A DNA stretch of 64,000 nucleotides from Streptomyces sclerotialus (GCF_040907265.1 NZ_JBFOHP010000002.1:3248501-3312500), one strand, 5' to 3'. Counted from the stretch's first letter, positions 24,401-35,195 are shown. Numbers and translations: made by a program. Notes: generated by a model from the sequence alone, not told the origin.

Positions 24401-24562
24401 TCAGGTAAGTCCGGTGATGAGGCCGGTCTGGGTCAGGAACATGGCCAGGACCACCACGAGGGTCCAGCCGACGAGGTGTTCCATCCAGGGCTTGTCGTCC
24501 TTGGGGCCGCCGGTGCGGGCGGCAGGCGCGTCGAGGGCGGCGGCAGCGGCTTCAGCAGACAT
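24401..24562 (-). CDS. Small SCO1431-family membrane protein
   Basis: A 53-residue protein: an Ala-rich N-terminus, ARTGGPKDDKPWMEHL, and one membrane helix (GWTLVVVLAMFLTQTGLI). The pattern matches the short SCO1431-type proteins of Streptomyces. ATG 24562 is preceded by GAGGAA. Function unknown. Confidence 0.7.
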   Translation of the reverse strand: MSAEAAAAALDAPAARTGGPKDDKPWMEHLVGWTLVVVLAMFLTQTGLITGLT

Positions 24563-24813
24563 GACGTGGCGTTCCTCGTCGTGGGGAGCTGGGGACGGGC
24601 ACCCCGCAGCGGTACGGGGAGATACGGGGCGCATGTCCCACCTTGCGCCTGCGCTGCAGCCATTCCTAGAGATGCAGATCCCACGAGGGGAACGTCACAG
24701 ATCACCGGGAGGGGCGGGGACGAGGAGGTGCCGCCCCGCGCCCGGCCCCGGCGGCCCACCGCCCCGGTGGTCCGCCGCCCCGGTGGTCCGCCGCCCCGGT
24801 GACCCGGTACGCC

Positions 24814-25545
24814 TCAGAGCGTCTGGGCCAGTGCCTCGCGCTGGGCCTTGTCCAGGTCCGTGCAGCCGGCGACGGCGAGGTCGAGGAGGGCGTTGAGCTC
24901 GTCGCGGGCGAAGGGCTCGGCCTCGGCGGTGCCCTGGACCTCGACGAAGCGGCCGTCGCCGGTGCAGACGACGTTCATGTCGGTCTCGGCGCGGACGTCC
25001 TCCTCGTAGCAGAGGTCGAGGAGCGGGGTGCCGTCGACGATGCCGACGGAGACGGCGGAGACCGTGCCGGTCAGCGGCTTGCGGCCGGCCTTGATGAGCT
25101 TCTTGCCCTGGGCCCAGGTGACGGCGTCGGCGAGCGCCACGTACGCGCCGGTGATGGCGGCGGTACGGGTGCCGCCGTCGGCCTGGAGGACGTCGCAGTC
25201 CAGGACGATGGTGTTCTCGCCGAGGGCCTTGTAGTCGATGACGGCGCGCAGCGAGCGGCCGATGAGGCGGGAGATCTCGTGGGTGCGGCCGCCGATCTTG
25301 CCGCGGACGGACTCGCGGTCGCCGCGGGTGTTGGTGGAGCGCGGGAGCATGGAGTACTCGGCGGTGACCCAGCCTTCGCCGCTGCCCTTGCGCCAGCGGG
25401 GTACGCCTTCGGTGACGGAGGCGGTGCAGAAGACCTTGGTGTCGCCGAAGGAGATGAGGACGGAGCCCTCGGCGTGCTTGCTCCATCCGCGTTCGATGGT
25501 GACGGGGCGGAGCTGTTGGGGGGTGCGGCCGTCGATACGAGACAT
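24814..25545 (-). CDS. rph: RNase PH
   Basis: A 243-residue phosphorolytic 3'-5' exoribonuclease that trims tRNA precursors. [18 protein letters not shown] begins the fold, [14 protein letters not shown] is the phosphate-site arginine cluster, [16 protein letters not shown] and [21 protein letters not shown] complete the core. ATG 25545 gives the normal length; the longer frame to 25596 adds unlikely residues. It lies downstream of nagF on the same strand, separated by a hairpin. Confidence 0.96.
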   Translation of the reverse strand: MSRIDGRTPQQLRPVTIERGWSKHAEGSVLISFGDTKVFCTASVTEGVPRWRKGSGEGWVTAEYSMLPRSTNTRGDRESVRGKIGGRTHEISRLIGRSLRAVIDYKALGENTIVLDCDVLQADGGTRTAAITGAYVALADAVTWAQGKKLIKAGRKPLTGTVSAVSVGIVDGTPLLDLCYEEDVRAETDMNVVCTGDGRFVEVQGTAEAEPFARDELNALLDLAVAGCTDLDKAQREALAQTL

Positions 25546-25570
25546 GAGGTCGACCCTATCGGGAATGCCG

Positions 25571-25612
25571 GAGGCCCCGTTCCGGTGCGTGGGCACGTGC
25601 GGAAGGGGCCTC
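25571..25612 (-). terminator. Hairpin after nagF
   Basis: Arms GAGGCCCC and GGGGCCTC plus an inner TTCCG/CGGAA helix with one bulge, between nagF and rph; it likely ends the nagF message. Confidence 0.6.
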
Positions 25613-25666
25613 GGCGGGAGCGCGGCGCGAGCCGTAAGGCTCAGCGGCGGGAGCCGTGGGCTCGGC

Positions 25667-25900
25667 TCACATCATGTCTTCGATGTCGGCGGCGATGGGG
25701 TCGGCGTCGGTGCCGATGACGACCTGGATCGCGGTGCCCATCTTCACGACGCCGTGGGCGCCGGCGGCCTTGAGGGCGGCCTCGTCGACGAGGGAGGGGT
25801 CGACGACCTCGGTGCGGAGGCGGGTGATGCAGCCTTCGACCTCTTCGATGTTGTCGAGGCCACCGAGCCCGGCGACGATCTTCTCAGCCTTGCTGGCCAT
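25667..25900 (-). CDS. nagF: PTS GlcNAc/glucose-type EIIB component
   Basis: A 77-residue cytoplasmic EIIB protein of the glucose superfamily. Cys24 in [11 protein letters not shown] is the phosphorylated residue; [13 protein letters not shown] is typical of the domain. It would pass phosphate from EIIA to the sugar bound by the separate EIIC proteins NagE1/NagE2. ATG 25900 follows AGGAG. Divergent from nagE1, sharing a control region with a DasR box. Confidence 0.88.
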   Translation of the reverse strand: MASKAEKIVAGLGGLDNIEEVEGCITRLRTEVVDPSLVDEAALKAAGAHGVVKMGTAIQVVIGTDADPIAADIEDMM

Positions 25901-26056
25901 GTCCACTCCTGCTTGTCTCGGCCGTCGGCGGTTGTGCCGAAGGATTTCACACGGTAACGCACGTTCAGCCCTGTTGGACGGGCGTTCGTCCGCTGCCTGG
26001 CGAATGATGGCGACCACCCGGTGGCGCGTCAGGAGAGGTCCCGTAGCGCCACTACG

Positions 26057-26072
26057 AATGGTCTACACCACC
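26057..26072. promoter_or_regulatory. DasR-responsive element (dre) for nagF/nagE1
   Basis: AATGGTCTACACCACC fits the dre consensus ACTGGTCTAGACCACT at 12 of 16 positions, keeping the TGGTCTA/ACCA core. It lies in the divergent nagF-nagE1 gap. DasR releases these boxes when GlcNAc-derived sugar phosphates accumulate. Confidence 0.8.
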
Positions 26073-26127
26073 AGTATGCGGCAAGCAGTAGCCGGCCGTC
26101 GCGGGGCCGGCGGCCGGGAGGTTGCGG

Positions 26128-27438
26128 ATGAGTTCGGACGCGGCGGCGGTGCCGAAGCGGAAGTGGGGCGGCGGGCTGTTCCAGGGCCTGCAGAAGATGG
26201 GGCGCAGCCTGCAGCTGCCGATCGCGGTGCTGCCGGCGGCGGGCATCCTGAACCGGCTGGGGCAGCCGGACGTCTTCGGCGCGGACGGGCTGGGCTGGGA
26301 GGACGTGGCGAAGGTGTTCATGGGCGCGGGCAGCGCGCTGCTGGACTCCTCGCTCGGGCTGCCGATGCTGTTCTGTGTCGGCGTCGCGATCGGCATGGCG
26401 AAGAAGGCGGACGGATCGACGGCGCTGGCGGCGGTGGCGGGCTTCCTCGTGTACTACTTCGTGCTGCACCAGTTCCCGGAGGACTGCGCGGGCGGCACGA
26501 CGTTCGTGAGCGGCGGGCCGCTGGGCGGCGCGTGCGTGGCGAAGGACGGTACGGGGGCGCCGGCGACGTACCAGAATCCGGGGGTGTTCGGCGGCATCGT
26601 GATCGGGCTGCTGTCGGCGTGGTTCTGGCAGCGGTACCACCGTACGAAGCTGGTGGACTGGCTGGGCTTCTTCAACGGCCGCCGGCTGGTGCCGATCATC
26701 ATGTCGTTCGTGGCGCTGGCCTTCGCGGTGGTCTGCCTGTTCGTGTGGCCGCCGATCGGTGACGCGCTGACGAGTTTCAGCAGGTGGATGGTGGACCTGG
26801 GCGCGACGGGTTCCGGGATCTTCGGTGTGGCCAACCGTGCGCTGCTGGTCATCGGCATGCACCAGTTCCTGAATACGTTCATGTGGTTCCAGTTCGGTGA
26901 CTTCACCAAGCCGGACGGGACGGTGGTGCACGGTGACATCAACCGGTTCCTGGCGGGTGATCCGAGTGCGGGCCAGTTCACGTCCGGGTTTTTCCCGATC
27001 ATGATGTTCGCGCTGCCGGCGGCGGCGCTGGCGATCACGCATTGCGCGAAGCGGCACCGGCGCAAGGAGATCGCGGGAATGATGCTGTCGGTCGGCCTGA
27101 CGTCGTTCGTCACGGGGATCACGGAACCGATCGAGTACTCGTTCCTGTTCGTGGCCCCGGTGCTGTACGCGCTGCACGCGGTGCTGACGGGTGTGTCGAT
27201 GGCGGTGACCTGGGCGCTGGGGGTGCACGACGGGTTCAGTTTCTCGGCGGGCCTGATCGACTACGTCATCAACTGGGGGCTGGCGACCAAGCCGTGGCTG
27301 ATCATTCCGATCGGCCTGTGTTTCGCTGTGGTCTATTACGCGGTCTTCCGCTTCGTGATCACCAAGTTCGATCTGGCGACGCCGGGCCGTGAACCGGAGG
27401 ACGTGGGCGAGTCGATGGAGCAGCAGAACGTGAAGTAG
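26128..27438 (+). CDS. nagE1: PTS N-acetylglucosamine EIIC permease (NagE1-like)
   Basis: A 436-residue polytopic membrane permease, EIIC only. GRSLQLPIAVLPAAGILNRLGQPD opens the domain; VIGMHQFLNTF, FPIMMFALPAAALA and VTGITEPIEYSFLF are the substrate-channel motifs including the conserved GITEPxE. The EIIB part is the separate divergent gene. ATG 26128 has GGGAGG six bases upstream; TTG 26122 overlaps that site. It is 66% or so alike by eye to the next gene, so the two are a duplication. Confidence 0.9.
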   Translation: MSSDAAAVPKRKWGGGLFQGLQKMGRSLQLPIAVLPAAGILNRLGQPDVFGADGLGWEDVAKVFMGAGSALLDSSLGLPMLFCVGVAIGMAKKADGSTALAAVAGFLVYYFVLHQFPEDCAGGTTFVSGGPLGGACVAKDGTGAPATYQNPGVFGGIVIGLLSAWFWQRYHRTKLVDWLGFFNGRRLVPIIMSFVALAFAVVCLFVWPPIGDALTSFSRWMVDLGATGSGIFGVANRALLVIGMHQFLNTFMWFQFGDFTKPDGTVVHGDINRFLAGDPSAGQFTSGFFPIMMFALPAAALAITHCAKRHRRKEIAGMMLSVGLTSFVTGITEPIEYSFLFVAPVLYALHAVLTGVSMAVTWALGVHDGFSFSAGLIDYVINWGLATKPWLIIPIGLCFAVVYYAVFRFVITKFDLATPGREPEDVGESMEQQNVK

Positions 27439-27554
27439 GGACTGCCCTGCGTGGTCGGTGTCCGGCTCCGGAACAATGGATTCCGGAGCCGTTCCGCGTG
27501 GCGCCGTAACGATCAGGAAGAACGGATTCCTTTATCTGGTGACGACATGCTAAG

Positions 27555-27587
27555 TATGGTCTAAACCACTCAGTGGTGTAGACCATA
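27555..27587. promoter_or_regulatory. Two dre boxes upstream of nagE2
   Basis: TATGGTCTAAACCACT (27555-27570) and AGTGGTGTAGACCATA (27572-27587) are both DasR-type sites, one base apart, and together make a larger inverted repeat around 27571. They lie 50-80 bp before the nagE2 start. Confidence 0.85.
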
Positions 27588-27636
27588 CTAGCGGGCCGCC
27601 CCTTTCCCCCGGGCCCGCCTCACCAGGAGGAATCCG

Positions 27637-28890
27637 ATGAGTACGGCCACCGCCGACAAGGCGGCTCCCGCGAAGAAGCGGGGCTCCGGCCTGTTCCAGG
27701 GCCTGCAGAAGATCGGCCGCAGCCTCCAGCTGCCGATCGCCGTCCTGCCCGCAGCGGGCATCCTCAACCGGCTCGGCCAGCCCGACGTCTTCGGTGACAA
27801 GGGCCTGAACTGGATGGCCGTGTCGAAGGTCTTCGCCGCGGCCGGCGGCGCGGTCTTCGACAACCTGCCGCTGCTGTTCTGCATAGGCGTGGCCATCGGC
27901 TTCGCGAAGAAGGCCGACGGCTCCACGGCACTGGCCGCCCTGGTCGGCTTCCTGGTCTACAGCAACGTCCTCAAGGCCTTCCCCGTCGAGGAGGGCCACA
28001 TCGAGAAGGGCAAGTGGGTCGAGCCGGTCGTCAACAACCCCGGCGTGCTCGGCGGCATCGTCATGGGCCTGCTCGCCGCGGTCCTGTGGCAGCGCTTCCA
28101 CCGTACGAAGCTGGTGGACTGGCTCGGCTTCTTCAACGGCCGCCGGCTGGTACCGATCATCATGGCCTTCGTCGGCACCGCGGTCGGCGTGCTCTTCCTG
28201 CTGGTCTGGGAGCCGGTCGGCAACGCGATCTCGGCCTTCGGCGAGTGGATGACCGGCCTCGGCGCCGTCGGCGCCGGCCTCTTCGGACTGATCAACCGTG
28301 CGCTGATCCCGATCGGCATGCACCAGTTCGTGAACACCGTGTCGTGGTTCCAGCTCGGCGACTTCACCGACGCGGCCGGTAAGGTCGTGCACGGCGACAT
28401 CAACCGCTTCTTCGCGGGCGACCCGACCGCCGGCCAGTTCACCTCCGGCTTCTTCCCCATCATGATGTTCGGCCTGCCGGCCGCCGCGCTGGCCATGGCG
28501 CACGCCGCCCGTCCGGAGCGCCGCAAGGTGGTCCTGGGCATGATGGTCTCGCTCGGTCTGACCTCGTTCGTCACCGGCATCACCGAGCCGATCGAGTTCG
28601 CGTTCATGTTCATCGCACCGGTGCTGTACGCGGTGCACGCCGTGCTGACCGCCATTTCGATGGCCATCACCTGGGCGTTCGGCGTGCACGCCGGCTTCAC
28701 CTTCTCGGCCGGCTTCATCGACTACGCGCTGAACTGGCACCTCGCCACCAAGCCCTGGCTGATCATCCCGATCGGCCTGGTCTTCGCGGCGATCTACTAC
28801 GTCGTGTTCCGGTTCGTCATCCAGAAGTTCAACCTCGCCACCCCGGGCCGCGAGCCCGAGGAGGAGGTCGAGGACCTCACGAAGGCGTGA
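27637..28890 (+). CDS. nagE2: PTS N-acetylglucosamine EIIC permease (NagE2-like)
   Basis: A 417-residue EIIC membrane permease with the same motifs as NagE1 (LQLPIAVLPAAGILNRLGQPD, IGMHQFVNTVSW, GITEPIEFAF). Codon use is more strongly C-ending than nagE1, as in highly expressed genes. In S. coelicolor the second of these two paralogues is the main GlcNAc transporter, and the double dre box here agrees with tight control. ATG 27637 follows AGGAGG. Confidence 0.9.
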   Translation: MSTATADKAAPAKKRGSGLFQGLQKIGRSLQLPIAVLPAAGILNRLGQPDVFGDKGLNWMAVSKVFAAAGGAVFDNLPLLFCIGVAIGFAKKADGSTALAALVGFLVYSNVLKAFPVEEGHIEKGKWVEPVVNNPGVLGGIVMGLLAAVLWQRFHRTKLVDWLGFFNGRRLVPIIMAFVGTAVGVLFLLVWEPVGNAISAFGEWMTGLGAVGAGLFGLINRALIPIGMHQFVNTVSWFQLGDFTDAAGKVVHGDINRFFAGDPTAGQFTSGFFPIMMFGLPAAALAMAHAARPERRKVVLGMMVSLGLTSFVTGITEPIEFAFMFIAPVLYAVHAVLTAISMAITWAFGVHAGFTFSAGFIDYALNWHLATKPWLIIPIGLVFAAIYYVVFRFVIQKFNLATPGREPEEEVEDLTKA

Positions 28891-28942
28891 GCCGCAGGGC
28901 GTGAGCCCGCACCTCTCATGGAGGAGGCCCCGGTCTCATGAA

Positions 28943-28979
28943 GAAGGCCCCGGAACCGTACGTCGGTCCCGGGGCCTTC
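28943..28979. terminator. Bidirectional hairpin after nagE2
   Basis: GAAGGCCCCGG pairs with CCGGGGCCTTC, with a further ACCG/CGGT extension, between the convergent nagE2 and MBL-fold genes. Confidence 0.8.
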
Positions 28980-28990
28980 CCCATGGCACG

Positions 28991-29743
28991 TCAGATCTTG
29001 TAGACGGCGCCCGCCTTGGCGACCTCCACGGGACCGTCGAAGACCTCCTGGGCGTCGCGGAGGCTGATGCCGGGGTCGGTCCACGGGGGGATGTGGGTGA
29101 GGACCAGGCGGCCGACGCGGGCCCGCGCCGCGTGTTCGCCCGCCTCCCGGCCGTTGAGGTGCAGGTCGGGGATGTCCTCCTTGCCGTGCGTGAAGGACGC
29201 CTCGCACAGGAAGAAATCGGTGTCCTCGGCGAGCGTGTGCAGTGACTCGCAGACGCCGGTGTCGCCGGAGTACGTGAGCGACCGGCCGTCGTGCTCGATG
29301 CGGAAGCCGTACGCCTCCACGGGGTGGCTGACCTCTGCCGTACGGATCGTGAACGGGCCGACGGTGAAGGTGCCGGGGGCCAGCGTGCGGAAGTCGAAGA
29401 CCTCGCTCATGGCGTGGTCGGTGGGGAGGTCGGCGTGGGCCGCGGTGAGCCGCCGTTCCGTTCCGGCCGGGCCGTACACCGGCATCGGGGCGCAGCGGCC
29501 GCCGTCGGGGCGGTAGTAGCGCACCACGAAGTAGCCGCAGAGGTCGATGCAGTGATCGGCGTGCAGGTGCGAGAGGAGTACCGCGTCGAGGTCGTAGAGA
29601 CCGCAGTGGCGCTGCAGCTCGCCGAGGGCACCGTTGCCCATGTCGATGAGCAGCCTGAAGCCGTCGGCCTCCAGGAGGTAGCTCGAACAGGCCGATTCCG
29701 TCGAAGGGAACGACCCCGAGCATCCGACGACAGTGAGCTTCAT
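28991..29743 (-). CDS. MBL-fold metallohydrolase (RNase Z-like)
   Basis: A 250-residue metallo-beta-lactamase-fold protein. Metal ligands are in SHLHADHCID, EVSHPVEAYG, YSGDTG and LTHIPP. The layout is that of the RNase Z/phosphonatase-like group, but the flexible arm of true RNase Z is not evident, so the substrate stays open. ATG 29743 (MKLTVVGCSGSF) has GGAGG about 11 bases upstream. Confidence 0.85.
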   Translation of the reverse strand: MKLTVVGCSGSFPSTESACSSYLLEADGFRLLIDMGNGALGELQRHCGLYDLDAVLLSHLHADHCIDLCGYFVVRYYRPDGGRCAPMPVYGPAGTERRLTAAHADLPTDHAMSEVFDFRTLAPGTFTVGPFTIRTAEVSHPVEAYGFRIEHDGRSLTYSGDTGVCESLHTLAEDTDFFLCEASFTHGKEDIPDLHLNGREAGEHAARARVGRLVLTHIPPWTDPGISLRDAQEVFDGPVEVAKAGAVYKI

Positions 29744-29995
29744 AGGGGCGTGAACCTCCGTGGGCGGGGGCGGTGCGGCGGGTCCATGCGGGGCTTGGGC
29801 CGTGCTCGGCCGGTCCGTACCAGTCGTTGCAGTGCCCACGAGGGTAAGGCGCGAAAGGGCCGGTGGCTCCTCCAGCGGGGCGAGCTGTGGGCGGAATCAC
29901 CAGTCCGGGTGGGCCTTTGTGCCGGGAGGGGCGGGGGCCGGTATATACGGTCGCCTGGCGGGGAGATCTTCCGGGCGGCGAGCGAGGAGGCGGTC

Positions 29996-30517
29996 GTGGA
30001 CACCTCATGGTGGCCGGCGGTGCTGGCCGTGGTCGTACTGGCGCTGGTGGTGGCGGTCGTCGACGGGCGGGCCCGCTCGGACCGGGGCCCGCGGCGCGGC
30101 GGCCGGCGGCCCGGGCGCGGGCCGCGCCGGGACGGTGGCCGCGGTACCGGGCGTACCTCGCGGCGCCCCGGTGATCTGCCGGTCCGTACGCGGTCCGGCA
30201 GGGGCGGCGCTCCGGAGCCGGGCGAGATCTGGTGGGCGAAGGTGCCGTTCGAGGACATGGCGGCCGCCAAGGACCGGCCGTGCCTGGTACTGGCCGTACG
30301 GGGCGGGTCCGCGCTGGTCGCGAAGATCACCAGCCGGTACCACGACGAGCGGCCCGGGGTGATCCCGCTGCGGCCCGGGACCGTGGGAGATGCGCAGGGC
30401 CGGCCGAGCTTCCTGGAGACGGACGAGCTGCGGGAGGTCGCGGTGGCCGACTTCCGGCGCCGCGCGGGCACGGTGGATCCGCTGCTGTGGGACCAGGTCC
30501 GGCATCTGGCCCGCTAG
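29996..30517 (+). CDS. Membrane-anchored PemK/MazF-like protein
   Basis: A 173-residue protein. A hydrophobic N-terminal helix (WWPAVLAVVVLALVVAVV, residues 4-21) is followed by about 50 residues rich in Arg and Gly, then a PemK/MazF-like domain with GEIWWAKVPFED, RPCLVLAV and a KITSRYHDERPGVIPL strand-loop. In the family such domains are usually endoribonuclease toxins paired with an antitoxin; none is encoded next door. GTG 29996 follows GAGGAGG. Longer upstream frames overlap the MBL gene in antisense and are rejected. Whether the toxin active site is functional is not clear. Confidence 0.72.
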   Translation: MDTSWWPAVLAVVVLALVVAVVDGRARSDRGPRRGGRRPGRGPRRDGGRGTGRTSRRPGDLPVRTRSGRGGAPEPGEIWWAKVPFEDMAAAKDRPCLVLAVRGGSALVAKITSRYHDERPGVIPLRPGTVGDAQGRPSFLETDELREVAVADFRRRAGTVDPLLWDQVRHLAR

Positions 30518-30546
30518 CCGCCCCAGCAGCGCCCCGGACAGCGCGA

Positions 30547-30575
30547 AGGCGCCCGGCGGTACGGGCCGGGCGCCT
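30547..30575. terminator. Bidirectional hairpin
   Basis: A 10-bp stem, AGGCGCCCGG / CCGGGCGCCT, between the convergent PemK-like and cysM genes. Confidence 0.75.
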
Positions 30576-30607
30576 CGCGGAAGCGGTTCGTCAGCGTGCG
30601 GACGGAC

Positions 30608-32126
<1,519 letters not shown>

Positions 32127-32282
32127 GCGGTCATCGTATCGATTCCCGGTCCGGGGATTGGAACCCGGTCTCGGGATGCGGACGGACGGTGCACACCATG
32201 TGGGATGCACCCATTCGGGGCGCCCCGGCGGGCCGTGCGCCGCCGGGGCCTTCCGGGTGCGGGAGGTGACGGGCGTCACGCC

Positions 32283-32717
32283 TCACGCGTACGCGTCGAC
32301 GACCTCGACCTCCTCCTCGGTGATCTCCCCGTCGACGATCCGGAACGAGCGGAACTGGAACGGTCCGGCGTCGTCGGTGTCGGCGGTGGAGACCAGGACG
32401 TAGTGCGCGTTCGGCTCGTTCGCGTACGAGACGTCCGTACGGGAGGGGTAGGCCTCGGTCGCGGTGTGCGAGTGGTAGATCACGACGGGCTCCTCGTCCC
32501 GGTCGTCCAGCTCGCGGTAGAGCTTGAGCAGGTCGGTGGAGTCGAACTCGTAGAACGTGGGCGACCGTGCCGCGTTCAGCATCGGGATGAACCGCTCGGG
32601 GCGGCCGTCGGCGGGCGCCGGCGTCGGGCCCGCCAGGACGCCGCACGCCTCATCGGGGTGGTCCTTGCGGGCGTGCTCGACGATCTGGTCGTGGAGGGCC
32701 CGGGTGATGGTCAGCAT
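32283..32717 (-). CDS. mec: JAMM/M67 metallopeptidase Mec
   Basis: A 144-residue zinc protease. HSH, then S and D after the canonical spacing (HSHTATEAYPSRTD), plus Glu in DEACGVLAG, make the full JAMM motif. In mycobacteria Mec+ cleaves the cysteine adduct from CysO. Here it could also trim the Ser-Arg tail of CysO, by analogy with the QbsD protease of thioquinolobactin synthesis. ATG 32717 starts MLTITRALHD. A leader ORF separates it from cysO. Confidence 0.9.
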   Translation of the reverse strand: MLTITRALHDQIVEHARKDHPDEACGVLAGPTPAPADGRPERFIPMLNAARSPTFYEFDSTDLLKLYRELDDRDEEPVVIYHSHTATEAYPSRTDVSYANEPNAHYVLVSTADTDDAGPFQFRSFRIVDGEITEEEVEVVDAYA

Positions 32718-32736
32718 GGTGACCAGAATAAGCAGC

Positions 32737-32773
32737 GGGCCCGTACGTACCATCAGGTGATACGTACGGGCCC
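32737..32773 (-). terminator. Terminator after the amino-acid permease gene
   Basis: A perfect 13-bp stem, GGGCCCGTACGTA / TACGTACGGGCCC, between the permease stop and the mec start. Confidence 0.8.
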
Positions 32774-32809
32774 GGATGCTGGACCGCAGGAATGCGCCGC
32801 TCCGGCGGG

Positions 32810-34261
32810 TCAGTCCTTCTTCGTCAGGCCGCCGGGGCCCTTGGCCGCGAACACATCGGGGTTCCGGCGCTTGATGACGAGGTAGCCGATGCCCATGATC
32901 AGGGCCCAGATGGGCGCCGCGTAGAGCGAGATCCGGGTGTCCGGGTCGATGCCCATCATCACGATGACCATGGCGATGAAGGCCAGCGCGAAGACCGAGG
33001 TGTACGGCGCGCCGATCGCCTTGAACTCCGACATCGGCAGCTCGCCGCGGTTGGCCTTGGCCCGGTAGCGCAGCTGCGAGAGCAGGATGACGATCCAGGC
33101 CCACATGCCGGAGATGGTGGCGAAGGAGACGACGTAGTTGAAGGCCTCACCCGGCCACTGGTAGTTGATCCAGACGCCGACCATCATCATCATCACCGAG
33201 ACGGCGGTACCGCGGGTGGGCAGGCCGTTCTTGCTGAGGTAGGTGAAGATCTTCGGGCCCTGCCCGTTGAGCGAGAGGTCGCGCAGCATCCGGCCGGTGG
33301 AGTACATGCCGGAGTTGCAGGAGGACAGCGCGGCGGTGAGCACGACGAAGTTCACGATGCCGGCGCCGGCCGGCAGGCCGATCTTGGCGAAGGCCGCGAC
33401 GAAGGGGCTGACGCCCGGCTCGAAGACGGTCCAGCTGACGACCGACAGGATGATGATCAGCGAGCCGATGTAGAAGAGGCCGATCCGCCACGGGACCGTG
33501 TTGATGGCCTTCGGCAGGACCTTCTTCGGGTCGGTGGCCTCACCGGCGGTGACGCCGACCAGCTCGACGGCGAGGAAGGCGAACATCACGATCTGCAGGG
33601 TCATCAGCGTGCCGCCGATGCCCTTGGGGAAGAAGCCGCCGTCGGCCCAGAGGAGGGTGAAGGAGGCGGTGTCGCCGGCGTCGGAGAAACCGAGGATGAT
33701 CACGCCGAGGCCGATCAGGATCATGCCGATGATGGCGGTGACCTTGACCATGGAGAACCAGAACTCCAGCTCACCGAAGATCTTCACGGAGATCAGGTTG
33801 ATGCCGAAGAGGGCGACGGTGAAGACCAGTGCCGACACCCATTGCGGGATGCCGTCGTTCCAGTACTGCACATAGGTGGCCGCCGCGGTGACCTCGGTGA
33901 TGCCGGTGACGACCCAGAAGAGCCAGTACGTCCAGCCGGTCACGAAGCCCATGAAGGGGCCGAGGAACTCGCGGGCGTACTCCGAGAAGGACCCCGAGAC
34001 GGGGCGGTACATGAGCAGCTCGCCCAGGGCCCGCATGATGAAGAAGATGACGAGCCCGACGATGGCGTAGGCGAGGATGATGCTCGGCCCGGCCTTCGAG
34101 ATCGCCTTGCCCGCCCCGAGGAACAGGCCCGTTCCGATGGCGCCACCAATGGCGATCATCTGGATCTGCCGGTTTCCCAGACCGCGCTGATAGCCCTCTT
34201 CCGGGGCAGATCCCGCGGCGTCGGTGACGCCGTGCTGATTGTCGACCTGCGCTGAGGTCAT
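32810..34261 (-). CDS. Amino-acid permease (APC family)
   Basis: A 483-residue, 12-helix amino-acid:proton symporter. The signature in helix 1 (MIAIGGAIGTGLFLGAGK) and SFSEYAREFLGPFMGF after helix 2-3 are those of the AAT/GabP/AnsP branch. VELVGVTAGEATDPKK in helix 6 also fits. Substrate unknown. ATG 34261 is chosen; an in-frame ATG seven codons upstream is possible. Confidence 0.92.
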   Translation of the reverse strand: MTSAQVDNQHGVTDAAGSAPEEGYQRGLGNRQIQMIAIGGAIGTGLFLGAGKAISKAGPSIILAYAIVGLVIFFIMRALGELLMYRPVSGSFSEYAREFLGPFMGFVTGWTYWLFWVVTGITEVTAAATYVQYWNDGIPQWVSALVFTVALFGINLISVKIFGELEFWFSMVKVTAIIGMILIGLGVIILGFSDAGDTASFTLLWADGGFFPKGIGGTLMTLQIVMFAFLAVELVGVTAGEATDPKKVLPKAINTVPWRIGLFYIGSLIIILSVVSWTVFEPGVSPFVAAFAKIGLPAGAGIVNFVVLTAALSSCNSGMYSTGRMLRDLSLNGQGPKIFTYLSKNGLPTRGTAVSVMMMMVGVWINYQWPGEAFNYVVSFATISGMWAWIVILLSQLRYRAKANRGELPMSEFKAIGAPYTSVFALAFIAMVIVMMGIDPDTRISLYAAPIWALIMGIGYLVIKRRNPDVFAAKGPGGLTKKD

Positions 34262-34595
34262 GAGTGGTGCGCCTTTCTCCATTCCGACCCGGTCTGTCCG
34301 GATCGGGTCCCGATCCCCCCGGATGGAGTCCTGCACGCCGACGGTCGGCCGGCGAAGCGCTCCCGCGGCGACAGGGGTGGCGTCACCGACGGCAGGTCGA
34401 GGATTTCTACCACGACCACTTGGGATGTACTACCGGGGCGCCATGGGGCACAACGGGGAAAATAGGACGAAATTCAAAAGGCGCAGGAAGACGGAGTGGC
34501 TCCGTCATGCGATCGTTATCCGGATTTGAGCATCCGCTGAGCGAACGCCTCTCCGTGCGTAGTCGGACGTGCCGCACCGGTGACGAAACCGCCGG
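34262..34595. other. Intergenic region, 334 bp
   Basis: Between the permease start and the DUF2017 stop, both on the minus strand. It is less GC-rich than the flanks in its middle part (around 34400-34520) and presumably holds the permease promoter. I see no open frame with a ribosome site and no strong hairpin. Confidence 0.5.
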
Positions 34596-35195
34596 TCAGG
34601 GCATCAGCGTCTCGATCAGGGTCTCCTGCAGCCCGCCCAGCCAGAGGTACGCCATCGCCATCGGCTTGCGCGGGTCGTCGTCCGGCAGGCCGAGCAGCCC
34701 GCTGCCGTCGTCCTCGTCCGTGACCTCCAGGCGGGTGCCGATCGCCAGCCGGAGGTCGTTCAGCGCCCCCAGCCACTGCTGGGACTCGTCCGGCTTGAGC
34801 CGCAGCACGGCGCCCTCGGACTTCCCGTCTCCCTCCACGGACAACGCGTCCAAGGAGCGGACCACGGCGAGCGCGTCCTCACGCTTGCGCGCCCGCAGGT
34901 CGTTCTCGGTGTAGCGGCGGAACTCCGCCGACGCGGCGCGCACGTCGTCGTCCGGCACGTGGTCCGGGCCGCCGTACGCGTCGGGGAAGAGCCGGGCCAG
35001 CGCCGGGTCGGACGGCGGCTCACTGGGCCCCTCGGCGAACAGCGCGTCCAGCGGGTCCCCGCCCTCGGCGGGCTCGTCACCGGGGCCCACCAGCTCCATC
35101 AGCTGGACGGCCAGGCTGCGCAGGATGGAGATCTCGACCTCGTCGAAGGCGGCCGCCGCTCCCCCGCCGGGCAGGGCTTCGAAGTGGCCGGCCAT
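34596..35195 (-). CDS. DUF2017 domain protein
   Basis: A 199-residue helical, acidic protein of the DUF2017 family, which in actinobacteria is encoded immediately after clpS. FDEVEISILRSLAVQLMELV and the C-terminal MAMAYLWLGGLQETLIETL are the conserved helices. Its ATG overlaps the clpS stop by one base (TGATG). A role in ClpS-dependent proteolysis is inferred only from this constant linkage. Confidence 0.9.
   Translation of the reverse strand: MAGHFEALPGGGAAAAFDEVEISILRSLAVQLMELVGPGDEPAEGGDPLDALFAEGPSEPPSDPALARLFPDAYGGPDHVPDDDVRAASAEFRRYTENDLRARKREDALAVVRSLDALSVEGDGKSEGAVLRLKPDESQQWLGALNDLRLAIGTRLEVTDEDDGSGLLGLPDDDPRKPMAMAYLWLGGLQETLIETLMP

Noticed and set aside
29291..29995. Antitoxin or N-terminal extension upstream of the PemK-like gene
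   Set aside because: The frame is antisense to the MBL-fold gene and has no antitoxin-like sequence.
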